64,000 bases of DNA, taken from contig JAJZBZ010000003.1 of the NCBI GenBank assembly GCA_021846275.1, positions 1 to 64,000 on the forward strand. The letters are read 5' to 3'. This document shows positions 16,227-24,393 of this stretch, one piece after another. How positions within the stretch are numbered: position 1 is the stretch's first letter; every line of letters begins with the position of its first letter. This stretch comes from Acidobacteriota bacterium. Lineage in GTDB: Bacteria; Acidobacteriota; Terriglobia; Terriglobales; Acidobacteriaceae. Position numbers and translations under genes: made by a program. The notes below the pieces were generated by a model. It worked only from the letters and a program-made list of their open reading frames with translations, was not told the DNA's origin and did no database searches.

Positions 16227-17390
16227 TCATTCCGTTTCCTTCGATTTTGTCATCCACACTGCCGCGCCGCGCAGCACACGCGCTGAACCACCGGCATACT
16301 GCAACTCCGCTGCTTCTGCCTCTGCGCGAACCATCCCCAGCGCAAACCATCGCCGCGCGCCATCCATCTCCACGCTGGCCACGCTCGTCACCTTCGCCAC
16401 CGACTTCTCCGCAGCATCCGTGCGGCTCAGTTCCATTCCCGCCTCCGGATCGCGCTCCACCGGAAACATCTGCAGCGCGCGCACATGCCGATGCACCTGT
16501 CCGCGCGAGTGAATCCGCTCCACAATCTCCTGGCCCAGATAGCAGCCCTTCGAAAAGTGAAGAGCCTCATCGAGCGCCGTCTCCTGCGGCAGCGTATCCC
16601 CGCCGAAATCCACTCCAAACGCGGGCATTCCCTCCACGATCCGCAGCCGCTCCAACGCCTCGCAGCCCGCGGCAAACGCGCCCGCTGCCTCCATCGCCCG
16701 CCATGCAGCCCACACGTCTCGCTCGCGGCACCACAGTTCCCAGTGGCCGCTCAGCCTGCCGGTCTCGCGGCGAATCTCCACGCTGGTTTCCAAGCTCGTC
16801 TCCACACCCGTCTCGCTTGCCCCACGCAACGCCGTGCTACGCCACATTCCCGGCTCCATCGCAGACAGATCGATCTCCAGCGCGCGCTGCAACACGGCCG
16901 CCGCCTGCGGCCCGGCTAGGCCCAGCGTCGTCCACCCGTCGCGCGGCTTCAACTCCACGTCATCCATGATGATGAACCGCTCCAGATGCGCGACCATCGC
17001 CTCGCGCTGATCTTCGTCCATCTCCAGATCCAGACCCCCGTCGCTGCCGCGCCACACGCAGCAATCGCCCTGAATCCGCCCCTGCGCATTCAACACCAGG
17101 TTGTAATTGCTCGCGCCAGCCTCCAGAGCAGCCACGTGATTCGTCACCATGCCGCTCAGCCAGCGCAAACGATCCTCGCCCGTCACCGTGATGCGCCGCC
17201 GCCAGCCCATATCATGCGCCACCGCATCCGTCAGCGCGGCGCGTAACTCCGCGTCGGAATCTCCAAAACCCGTCACCGTCCGCACGCCATGATAAACACT
17301 GCTGCCCACGGCCTGCTCCGCAACTGAGCGCGCCAGCGGCGTCGCAACCGCGACAGACATTTTTTCTGCTTCCCACTCCATCGCTTCCAT
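16227..17390 (-). CDS. YgfZ/GcvT-family folate-binding protein
   Basis: A 387-residue GcvT-like protein with the YgfZ signature K-G-C-Y-L-G-Q-E near the C-terminal third. The conserved Cys in this motif marks tetrahydrofolate-dependent factors that help assemble or repair Fe-S clusters in enzymes such as MiaB. Other visible family segments are N-L-V-L-N-A-Q-G-R-I-Q-G-D and I-M-D-D-V-E-L. The frame stays open upstream, but the start is set at 17390, where GGAG lies 8 nt before the ATG; ATG 17360 is an alternative that removes ten residues. It is the first gene of the minus-strand operon with DUF1844, MBL hydrolase and ribF, and is divergent from the metallopeptidase gene. Confidence 0.88.
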   Translation of the reverse strand: MEAMEWEAEKMSVAVATPLARSVAEQAVGSSVYHGVRTVTGFGDSDAELRAALTDAVAHDMGWRRRITVTGEDRLRWLSGMVTNHVAALEAGASNYNLVLNAQGRIQGDCCVWRGSDGGLDLEMDEDQREAMVAHLERFIIMDDVELKPRDGWTTLGLAGPQAAAVLQRALEIDLSAMEPGMWRSTALRGASETGVETSLETSVEIRRETGRLSGHWELWCRERDVWAAWRAMEAAGAFAAGCEALERLRIVEGMPAFGVDFGGDTLPQETALDEALHFSKGCYLGQEIVERIHSRGQVHRHVRALQMFPVERDPEAGMELSRTDAAEKSVAKVTSVASVEMDGARRWFALGMVRAEAEAAELQYAGGSARVLRGAAVWMTKSKETE

Positions 17391-17664
17391 CCCGCTCACT
17401 CCGTCCCACTCGCCGTTTTTGCTGCTGCTGCCAATGCCAGTTTTTCGCTGTCTTTTCGCGCCGTTCGCATTCCCGATTATATCGCCGCTGCGTTTGCGCC
17501 GCCGCGCGAACCGCTGCAAACAGGCGAACTCCAGGCCTGTCAGTTCCGTGCTGCTCCGCACCGCCGCCACGAACGCGATAGCATACATTGCAGCAGCCGA
17601 TTTGGCGCGTGTATTGAAAAGAGCCCACGCTCTCAGGTGCCGCTCTTGCCGACGAAAGGACTCC

Positions 17665-19194
17665 ATGCCCTCTGCCCGCGCCCTGCGCACCCTGTTCGTC
17701 TCACTCCTCTGCGCCTCCGGCTTTGCAGCCCTTGCTTTCGCTGCGCAGTCGCCCGCTCCGCAGTCCCCGACAAAGCCTGAGAAGCGCATCACTCCTGAAC
17801 AGGCGCAGAAGCTCTTCAAGAGCGTCGACGAACTGCTTCAATTCGCCTCCTTCACCACCGGCCTGCCCATCCAGGCTCCCGTCAAGCGCGCCCTTAGCAG
17901 CCGATCCGAGGTGGAAAAATATCTCCTCGACAAGCTCAACGATGACCAGGACGCCAAACGCATGCAGCAGGGCGAGGTCGTGCTCAGGAAATTCGGACTG
18001 CTCGACCGCGATTTTCACCTGCGTCCGTTTCTCATCGAACTGCTCAAAGAACAGATCGCCGGCTACTACGACCCCAAAACCAAAACCGTCTACATCCTCA
18101 ACTGGGTCGATCCTGAAACGCAGAAGCCCGTGCTCGTCCACGAACTCACCCACGCGCTTCAGGATCAGCGCGTGCATCTGGAGACATGGAGCGACCAGAC
18201 TCCCGACACTGTCAGCCAAACCGCCAGCGAGGATAACGACCACATCGCCCGCGACGAGATGGACACCGCGCGCGACGCCGTCACCGAAGGCCAGGCCATG
18301 GCCGTCTTCGTCAACTACGAATTGAAGCCCACCGGACGCACACTGCTCAGCGACCCCGCACTCGTTCAGAAGCTCGAAGACGAGATGTCGTCGACCTCCG
18401 GCTCGCCCGTGCTCGCTCGCGCGCCGCTGCTGCTCAGCCAGTCGCTCATCTTTCCCTATCAGGAGGGTCTGGGCTTCACCCAGGATCTTTGGATGGATAT
18501 GGGCCGTAACGCTGCTTTCGCAGGCGCTCTGGACCATCCACCGTCTTCCTCCTGGCAGATCATCAATCCCCGCTTTTATGAGCAGCGCCGTCAGCCGCCC
18601 ATACCCATCCTGCCGGACATTCACCCCCTCGTCGATGCGCAGTACCGCCCCATCGACATCGGCCAGATCGGACAGCTCGACCTGCGCATCCTCACCACGC
18701 TCTACGGCGGACCCGCCGCCGCGCGCTCGCTCAGCTCCGCCTGGAACGGCGGCATCTACTGGGCCGGCCAGCTTCGCTCCGCCACCACGCCCCAGACACA
18801 GAGCCAGACCTCGTCCATCGCGCTGCTCTATCTCTCCTCGTGGACAAACTCTGCCGCCGCGCGCGCCTTCGCCACGCTCGATGCGCGCGAGCTTGCGCTA
18901 AAGTACGACAACGTTCGGCCCATCCCGCAGAGCGATCCCGACGACCGCGTCTTCTCCACCAGCGAAGGCACCGTCCTGATTCGCATCCACGACCGTTACG
19001 TCTTCACCGCCGAGAGCTTCGATCTCGACACCGCGCGCAAACTCGCCGACCTCATCATCGGCGCGCAGGGAACGGGCGAACTGCGCATGGCCGACCTGCA
19101 AGACAATCACGCGCAGCCCGACTCCACGCTCACCGCGCCCTACATCCATTTCTTCGCAGCCTGCGGACTGATGAAGGCCGCGCTGATTCGCTGA
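17665..19194 (+). CDS. Exported HExxH metallopeptidase-like protein
   Basis: A 509-residue protein with a signal peptide (cleavage near A-F-A-A-Q). The gluzincin-like motif H-E-L-T-H-A-L-Q-D-Q follows G-Y-Y-D-P-K-T-K-T-V-Y-I, a layout typical of acidobacterial proteins with a zinc-protease fold. A downstream E-G-Q-A-M-A-V-F may supply the third metal ligand. No other recognised domain was seen in the C-terminal half, which is rich in Ala and Thr. AAGGA lies 5 nt before the ATG. It is probably periplasmic. The next gene begins 5 nt after its stop, so the two are likely co-transcribed. Proteolytic activity is inferred from the motif only. Confidence 0.75.
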   Translation: MPSARALRTLFVSLLCASGFAALAFAAQSPAPQSPTKPEKRITPEQAQKLFKSVDELLQFASFTTGLPIQAPVKRALSSRSEVEKYLLDKLNDDQDAKRMQQGEVVLRKFGLLDRDFHLRPFLIELLKEQIAGYYDPKTKTVYILNWVDPETQKPVLVHELTHALQDQRVHLETWSDQTPDTVSQTASEDNDHIARDEMDTARDAVTEGQAMAVFVNYELKPTGRTLLSDPALVQKLEDEMSSTSGSPVLARAPLLLSQSLIFPYQEGLGFTQDLWMDMGRNAAFAGALDHPPSSSWQIINPRFYEQRRQPPIPILPDIHPLVDAQYRPIDIGQIGQLDLRILTTLYGGPAAARSLSSAWNGGIYWAGQLRSATTPQTQSQTSSIALLYLSSWTNSAAARAFATLDARELALKYDNVRPIPQSDPDDRVFSTSEGTVLIRIHDRYVFTAESFDLDTARKLADLIIGAQGTGELRMADLQDNHAQPDSTLTAPYIHFFAACGLMKAALIR

Positions 19195-19199
19195 TCGCG

Positions 19200-19718
19200 A
19201 TGCCCACACTCCGCCATATTCATCCCCGCATCTCAGTCGGCAGCCTCGACCACTGCCGCCCCGGCTCGTCCGACTGCGCCGTCATCCACGCCTGCAAATC
19301 TCCCTGTCATCAGCGTGCCATCGGTTACTCCGGCTCGCTTCCCAAAGCGCATGAGCATTATCTCGCGCGCGCCGACGAGCACGATCTCTGGCTCAATCTC
19401 GTCGATCCGCACATCCCGCTCTTTCAGATCGATTCCTTCACGCATTTCCTCGCCTTCGCCGCGCCGCGCCATGACTCCGGCCAGTCCCTGCTGCTCCACT
19501 GCAATCTCGGCGAATCCCGCTCACCCACGCTGGCCCTGCTGCTGCTCGCGCGCCATCTCCACTCGCTGCCCGCTCACTCTTACGCCGAAGCTCGCGCTGC
19601 CTACGAATCGCTCGATCCGGCATACCGCCCCGGCACCGGCATCGCGCAGTTTTTCACAGAAAACTGGCACGCGCTCACCTGCTCTTGCTCGCATTGCGCC
19701 GGACGTGAATCAGACTGA
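19200..19718 (+). CDS. Small cysteine phosphatase (dual-specificity / PTP-like)
   Basis: A 172-residue protein with the cysteine-phosphatase P-loop H-C-N-L-G-E-S-R-S-P, matching H-C-x5-R with Ser after Arg. The Asp in N-L-V-D-P-H could be the general acid of a WPD-like loop. The C-terminus has an extra C-S-C-S-H-C cluster that might bind metal. No signal peptide is present. It starts 5 nt after the metallopeptidase gene without a clear Shine-Dalgarno, which suggests translational coupling. Family membership rests on the P-loop; the substrate (protein Tyr/Ser or another phosphoester) is unknown. Confidence 0.7.
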   Translation: MPTLRHIHPRISVGSLDHCRPGSSDCAVIHACKSPCHQRAIGYSGSLPKAHEHYLARADEHDLWLNLVDPHIPLFQIDSFTHFLAFAAPRHDSGQSLLLHCNLGESRSPTLALLLLARHLHSLPAHSYAEARAAYESLDPAYRPGTGIAQFFTENWHALTCSCSHCAGRESD

Positions 19719-19818
19719 CAAGCACTTTTGTGGTTCTTTCAGCGCAATCTAAGACTGAAATTCACGGCAAACATCGCCGCAATTTCGACAGCCCTGTCTT
19801 CCCGACCGAGTGAGTGGA

Positions 19819-20264
19819 TTTCTCGAGCGTTCCTAATTCGCGGTTGGCAACCTTCAAGAGCGTGTTTCCTATATACCTTTGTGGCTTCGTCCTGATTCTT
19901 CAGCCCCGCTTTGGTGGCGGGTCTGATCCGGGGCGTCTCGGGCTTGATTTCATTTATGAAACACGCTCAAGTCATTGGCAGGTGCGGTGAACTGGATGCG
20001 GTCGCCCACGTCGAAACTGTGGGGTTCTTCGCGGTAAACAGACACGCCCCGCTGCCGTTGCAGATACTTGGTCAACTCGGAGCCATTGGCCCGCACCACC
20101 GTCAACAGGTTTTTCTCCGCGTCAACGCTCTTGACTCGCGCGTGCTCGCCGCGCTCCATGCCGGTCTCTTTTGACGTGCGGGCACAGTGCAAAACATCGT
20201 TGAACTCATAGCGCGCTGCCCATGTGCGCTCCGGTGTAGAACCTGTCGCATAGTGCCTCCTTCT
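19819..20264 (-). pseudogene. Fragment of a MobF (TrwC/TraI-type) conjugative relaxase
   Basis: On the minus strand, 20264-19969 encodes text typical of the C-terminal helicase part of MobF relaxases: T-W-A-A-R-Y-E, K-E-T-G-M-E-R-G-E-H-A-R-V, R-G-V-S-V-Y-R-E-E and V-G-D-R-I-Q-F-T-A-P. It stops after A-N-D-L. The expected continuation, K-V-A-N-R-E-L-G-T-L-E-K, is found at 19854-19819 beyond a 109-bp insertion. Removing the insertion restores D-L-K-V-A-N-R-E-L-G. No relaxase N-terminus, transfer genes or attachment sites are present. The frame upstream of 20264 is not relaxase-like and includes the terminator of the neighbouring gene. This is a dead remnant of an integrated conjugative element. 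Confidence 0.75.
19859..19967. mobile_element. 109-bp MITE-like insertion in the relaxase fragment
   Basis: The element has 10-bp perfect terminal inverted repeats, AGCGTGTTTC (19859-19868) and GAAACACGCT (19958-19967), flanked by a 4-bp direct duplication CAAG (19855-19858 and 19968-19971). Excision with one copy of the duplication restores the relaxase reading frame. The ends could also be read as 11-bp repeats with a 2-bp duplication. It is too short for a transposase and was presumably mobilised in trans by an unidentified IS. The interior has no recognised homology. Confidence 0.72.
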
Positions 20265-20510
20265 CACACTCTGAAAATTATCCACCATCAAATGCCGGGA
20301 CGAAACATCTGGCATTCGTCCTCGCCAGACCCCAGACCTCGGACTCAAAATCATTCCCATATCCAACGCGGGTATCGGCGACAACGATCCGGCATCAACT
20401 ACAGCCTCCAGTTCGCCGCCGGTTACTCCTGGTGGAAGTAGCACGATGCCCGTCACCACCGCATCATGCAGCCCGAGCCGCATGTCTGTCGCGTGGATTA
20501 TGCCAGCCAA
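19972..20510. other. Gene-poor interval around the relaxase remnant
   Basis: The stretch from 19719 to 20570 has no intact gene. It holds the relaxase fragment, the MITE-like insertion and the terminator of the PpiD-like gene. Between about 20265 and 20510 nothing further was recognised. 19719-19818 likewise shows no gene. Confidence 0.6.
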
Positions 20511-20541
20511 ACGAAGCAGCCCGCCGGAAGACCGACGGGCT
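20511..20541 (-). terminator. Intrinsic terminator of the PpiD-like gene
   Basis: On the minus strand AGCCCGTCGG (20541-20532) pairs with CCGGCGGGCT (20527-20518), with one G-U pair and a four-base loop. A GCTTCGTTT tract follows. It lies 30 nt past the gene's stop codon. Confidence 0.75.
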
Positions 20542-20570
20542 GGCGGATGCTTCGATTGCATGGAAGAGTC

Positions 20571-22529
20571 TTATTGGCCCAGGCTCATGGCCTTCATAGC
20601 ATTTGGATTCATGCTGATCAGGTGAGCCTTCTTGTAGCGATCATCGGCGCTGCTGACAAAAACTCCGAAGACTTCCCCGCGACGCTGGTCCAGAATCTGG
20701 TCCCGCGTCTGGTCAAAGTTCTTCGCAATCTCGTCGTCCGTCGGCACCTGCTTGTCGGTGATCTTCGCGACCACGCCGGTGCGCTGCGCGTTGATTGGCC
20801 CGCTGAACTGGCCCACGTTCAGCGTCAGCAACTCCGGGGCAACGGTCGAAATCTGCCCCAAGTCCGGGACCTGTCCGCTCTCACCCACCAGGTCGCTGGT
20901 CTTCACCGTCGCGCCCACTTCTTTGGCCGCCTTCGCCAGGTCGTTTTCGGCCTTAGCCTTGGCTGCCAGTTCGGCAGTCTTCTGCTGCAAAAGCTCCGGC
21001 AGCCGCTCATCGGTGTAGTCCTTGGCGATGGTCGCCTTGTAGTCCTCAAACTTCGGTGCGTGCGCGGGTACGATTCCGGTCACCTGAAAAATCGCGTAGC
21101 CTTCGCCGGTGGGCGCAAAGGCTGGAGCCGCTCCCTGCTTGGTGATAAACGCCTTGCCCAACAGTCCCGTGCTGTCCGGCAGCGCCGCGACCACGCCTTC
21201 GACGCCGGTCGGAGGTGTCGTCACCAGTGCCAGCTTGTGTGCCGCAGCGGTCTTTGCCAGTCCGTTCTTCGTTGCCTCGTCTGTCAGTTGCTGAGCAAAC
21301 GCCGCTTCCGCCTTCGCTTCCTTGTCGCGCAGAAGCGAAACCTGAATCGTCGGCAACACCTCGTTCAGCGGCTGCGTGTGCGCCGACTGCCGCTCCTCAA
21401 CCTGAACGATGTGGTATCCGTACTGCGTTTTGATGATCGCAAGCGCGCCAATCGGCTGTGTGAAAATGGCTTTATCAAACTCCGGAACCATCGTTCCGTG
21501 TTTGGCAAAACCCAGTTCACCGCCCTGCGCCGCGCTGCCCGTGTCCTCGGAGTATTTTTTCGCCAGCGTGGCAAAATCCGCGCCGCCCTGCAACTGCTTC
21601 AGGATCGACTCCGCCGTCGCCTTTGCCTCGGCGTCGGTCTTTGCCTTGCCGCCGGGATACTTGATGAGGATGTGCCGAGAGCGCGCCTGATCCGGTGTCT
21701 GATAGTCGGCGAGGTGGTCGTTGTAGTACTGCTGCATCTCCTGCTGGCTCACCTGCGGCACTCCGCCCGGCACCTGGTCCGCAGTGAACGCGAAGTACTG
21801 GATCGTCCGCTCCTCCGGCACGGCGCTCGCATACCGCGCCGCATTCTTCGTGAAGAACGCCTGTAGTTCCGCGTCGGTCGGGTTGATCTGTTTGCGGAGG
21901 TCGTCGGCCTCAATCACGGCGTAGTCAAACTTGATTTTGATGTTCTGTTTGCGATAGCTGTCGCGGACCTCGGCGTCGGAGACGGTCACTCCGGACGTGA
22001 TATAGGCGCGCAGGCGCTGCACGACGATGTCCTCGCGCAACTCCTTCTCAAACTCCGAAGTGGAGAGTCCGAACTGGCCACGGATGAAGCCGGCATACTG
22101 GTCCATGCCGACAAACTTTCCGTTGGGAAACAGTAGTTGTCCGTATTCGCCCTTGTGCAGAAAATCCACCACATCCTGCTGGCTCGCCGTAATGCCCAGA
22201 CGCGCCGCCTCGTCCAGTAGAACGCGCTGCAACACAAGCTGCTGGCCTACGCGCGGCAGCATCAGTTGCAGATAGAAATCCGGCAGACGCTGCTGCTGAA
22301 GCTGCTGCTGCGCAATCTCCTGCACCCGCGTCGCGCTGATCGTGTCTCCGGCAAAAACAAACCGGCTGTACCAGTGCGGATAGACCGTGGCGAACGTATC
22401 CTGCGTGTTGGAAATATTCTGGAAAATGCCCGGGATCAGTGTAATGACCATCGTGATGACGGCCGCACCAATAATCACAATGAAAATGGACTTGACGAGA
22501 CGACTGTCTTTCTGCAGAAAACGAATCAT
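20571..22529 (-). CDS. PpiD/SurA-like peptidylprolyl isomerase
   Basis: A 652-residue membrane-anchored foldase. One transmembrane helix (about 13-35) is followed by a SurA_N/PpiD-type chaperone segment. A parvulin rotamase domain comes next (about 275-380), with R-S-R-H-I-L-I-K, F-A-T-L-A-K-K-Y-S-E-D, G-G-E-L-G-F and G-Y-H-I-V-Q-V-E-E. A helical C-terminal region closes the protein. This resembles PpiD, which acts at the periplasmic face of the inner membrane on secreted proteins. It is a single gene with its own terminator and is divergent from the WcaF-like acetyltransferase. PpiD and membrane-anchored PrsA-like proteins cannot be fully separated by eye. Confidence 0.87.
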   Translation of the reverse strand: MIRFLQKDSRLVKSIFIVIIGAAVITMVITLIPGIFQNISNTQDTFATVYPHWYSRFVFAGDTISATRVQEIAQQQLQQQRLPDFYLQLMLPRVGQQLVLQRVLLDEAARLGITASQQDVVDFLHKGEYGQLLFPNGKFVGMDQYAGFIRGQFGLSTSEFEKELREDIVVQRLRAYITSGVTVSDAEVRDSYRKQNIKIKFDYAVIEADDLRKQINPTDAELQAFFTKNAARYASAVPEERTIQYFAFTADQVPGGVPQVSQQEMQQYYNDHLADYQTPDQARSRHILIKYPGGKAKTDAEAKATAESILKQLQGGADFATLAKKYSEDTGSAAQGGELGFAKHGTMVPEFDKAIFTQPIGALAIIKTQYGYHIVQVEERQSAHTQPLNEVLPTIQVSLLRDKEAKAEAAFAQQLTDEATKNGLAKTAAAHKLALVTTPPTGVEGVVAALPDSTGLLGKAFITKQGAAPAFAPTGEGYAIFQVTGIVPAHAPKFEDYKATIAKDYTDERLPELLQQKTAELAAKAKAENDLAKAAKEVGATVKTSDLVGESGQVPDLGQISTVAPELLTLNVGQFSGPINAQRTGVVAKITDKQVPTDDEIAKNFDQTRDQILDQRRGEVFGVFVSSADDRYKKAHLISMNPNAMKAMSLGQ

Positions 22530-22662
22530 GTGTGGGTAGCAACCTCAGGCGTCATAACCCGGCCAGGACGACCGGAAACGCACTTCTCCTGCTGGAATTC
22601 CTGTTTCTCTGCGATTATAGACGAGCAGGGGCAGATTCCGCGCAGCAAGGACCATCCCGCCG

Positions 22663-23340
22663 ATGAGCCATTCCGACACCAGCATTTCCGCCTCCACGAG
22701 CCACCCGCGCGCCACTCGCCAACACCCCTTCAACAGCGCGCCGACCACCTTCGATCCGAGCGGCGAAGGTCCGCTGCGCATCGACCTCTACCGCGTGCCC
22801 GCACCGTCCTCGCTGTGGGAAAAACTGCTGCGCCTGTTATGGATGTTTTTTCAGCTTCCGTTTCTAGCCTGCATGCCGCGCGCGCTCAGCCCCCTGCGCG
22901 TCGCGCTGCTCCGACTCTTCGGCGCAAAGATCGGACCCGCCTGCCTGATCGACCCGGGCGTCAGAGTCTGGATGCCGTGGAAGCTCACCATGGGGGAACG
23001 CTCCTCAATTGGCGTCAACACCGAGGTCTACAACTTCGCTCCCGTCACCATCGGTCGCCATGTCGTCATATCCCAGTACAACTACCTCTGCACGGCGACG
23101 CATGATTACACGGACCCGTTCTTTCGGCTGACGTCGGCGCCGATCCACGTCTGCTCCCAAAGCTGGATCGCCTCCGGGTGCCTGATTTCGCCCGGCGTCA
23201 CGATCGGCGAGGGTGCGGTCATCGGAGCACGCTCCGTCGTCACCCGCTCGATGCCCGCCTGGACCGTATGCGTCGGCTCACCCTGCAAACCGATGAAGCC
23301 GCGCACGGTCCGGCCACTGCCTGGTGCGTCCGGCTCCTGA
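22663..23340 (+). CDS. WcaF-like left-handed beta-helix acetyltransferase
   Basis: A 225-residue acyltransferase. After a Ser/Thr/Pro-rich N-terminus and an amphipathic hydrophobic stretch (L-L-R-L-L-W-M-F-F-Q-L-P-F), it has hexapeptide-repeat coils: I-G-P-A-C-L-I-D-P-G-V, S-I-G-V-N-T-E-V-Y-N, I-G-R-H-V-V-I-S, and G-V-T-I-G-E-G-A-V-I-G-A-R-S-V-V. The catalytic His is in T-A-T-H-D-Y. This is the pattern of putative colanic-acid acetyltransferase WcaF and serine acetyltransferase relatives, which O-acetylate exopolysaccharide sugars. AAGGA precedes the ATG. It stands alone between ppiD-like and lpxC, so the acceptor cannot be inferred from an operon. Confidence 0.82.
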   Translation: MSHSDTSISASTSHPRATRQHPFNSAPTTFDPSGEGPLRIDLYRVPAPSSLWEKLLRLLWMFFQLPFLACMPRALSPLRVALLRLFGAKIGPACLIDPGVRVWMPWKLTMGERSSIGVNTEVYNFAPVTIGRHVVISQYNYLCTATHDYTDPFFRLTSAPIHVCSQSWIASGCLISPGVTIGEGAVIGARSVVTRSMPAWTVCVGSPCKPMKPRTVRPLPGASGS

Positions 23341-23478
23341 CCCGAGCCATCCGCAAGACTCCAGCCTCAGATTCAGCCGCAGATAGGTGGCCTCGCTGCA
23401 TGGTGTGGCAAAAAAGACACACTTCCTTCTGCTCCCGCCCGGCGTAAGCTGAAAGTTGGCAGAAGTTTGTGAGGAAGC

Positions 23479-24393
23479 GTGGCAACGGCAACAGGCCCGG
23501 CGACGGGGGCAATCATCGGCGTGAGCACCAGCGCAAACACGCGCATGGAGCAGAGCATCGAGCAGCCGCTTGAATTCTGCGGTATCGGCCTTCACTCCGG
23601 TGCCCCCGTTCACATGCGACTCATCCCCGCCCCCGCCGGCTCGGGCATCGTCTTTCGCCGTGTCGACCTCGAAGGCTTCGAGATCCCCGCCACTGGGCGC
23701 AACGTCGCCCGCGTCAGCTACGCCACCAGCCTCATGCGTCAAGGTGTACTCATCTCCACAACCGAACACCTGCTCTCGGCACTCATCGGCATGAGCATCG
23801 ACAACGTCATCGTCGAACTCGATAACCTCGAACTGCCCATCCTCGACGGCAGCGCCCTGCCCTACGTCGCGGCCATCCGCGCCTCAGGCGTCAAAACCCA
23901 ACGACGCCGGCGCGAATATCTCCGCATCCTCAAAGCCATCGAAGTTCACGAAGGGGAAAAATTCATCGGCGTCTACCCAGGCACCGGCTACAGCATCGAA
24001 TACGCCATCGACTTTCCCGCGCCCATCGGACGCGACCATTTCGCCGTCGACCTCGCCACCGAAACCTACGGCGTCGAGATCGCCCCTGCGCGCACCTTCG
24101 GATACAAGGCCGACGAGCAGCGCCTGCGCGACATGGGACTCATCCGGGGCGCAGGCCCCGAATGCGCCATCCTGGTCACTGAAGTCGGCGTTGAGAACGG
24201 CCCGCTACGCTTCCCCAACGAGTTCGTTCGACACAAGGTTCTGGACCTCATCGGAGACCTCGCGCTCGCTGGACGTCAGATTGAAGGCCGCGTTGTCGCC
24301 GTCCGCGCTGGCCACGCCATGCATACCGCGCTCGTCCAGCGCCTGCTCAAAGACCGCTCCGCCTGGGAACTCGTCTGCCTTGCCGCAGCGTAG
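23479..24393 (+). CDS. lpxC: UDP-3-O-acyl-N-acetylglucosamine deacetylase LpxC
   Basis: LpxC performs the committed step of lipid A synthesis. The 304-residue protein shows the expected zinc site, His97 in S-T-T-E-H-L-L and H252 plus Asp256 in R-H-K-V-L-D-L-I-G-D-L. It also has the conserved G-I-G-L-H-S-G near the N-terminus, the catalytic His region A-G-H-A-M-H, and the hydrophobic-passage F-P residues. It starts at GTG 23479 with GAGGA upstream; the first 22 residues extend beyond most homologues, and an in-frame ATG (M-E-Q-S) could also be used. It indicates an LPS-bearing outer membrane. Confidence 0.95.
   Translation: MATATGPATGAIIGVSTSANTRMEQSIEQPLEFCGIGLHSGAPVHMRLIPAPAGSGIVFRRVDLEGFEIPATGRNVARVSYATSLMRQGVLISTTEHLLSALIGMSIDNVIVELDNLELPILDGSALPYVAAIRASGVKTQRRRREYLRILKAIEVHEGEKFIGVYPGTGYSIEYAIDFPAPIGRDHFAVDLATETYGVEIAPARTFGYKADEQRLRDMGLIRGAGPECAILVTEVGVENGPLRFPNEFVRHKVLDLIGDLALAGRQIEGRVVAVRAGHAMHTALVQRLLKDRSAWELVCLAAA

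Noticed and set aside
20265-20561. N-terminal extension of the relaxase frame
   Set aside because: The sequence does not look relaxase-like, lacks the catalytic tyrosines and histidine triad, and contains the terminator of the PpiD-like gene.
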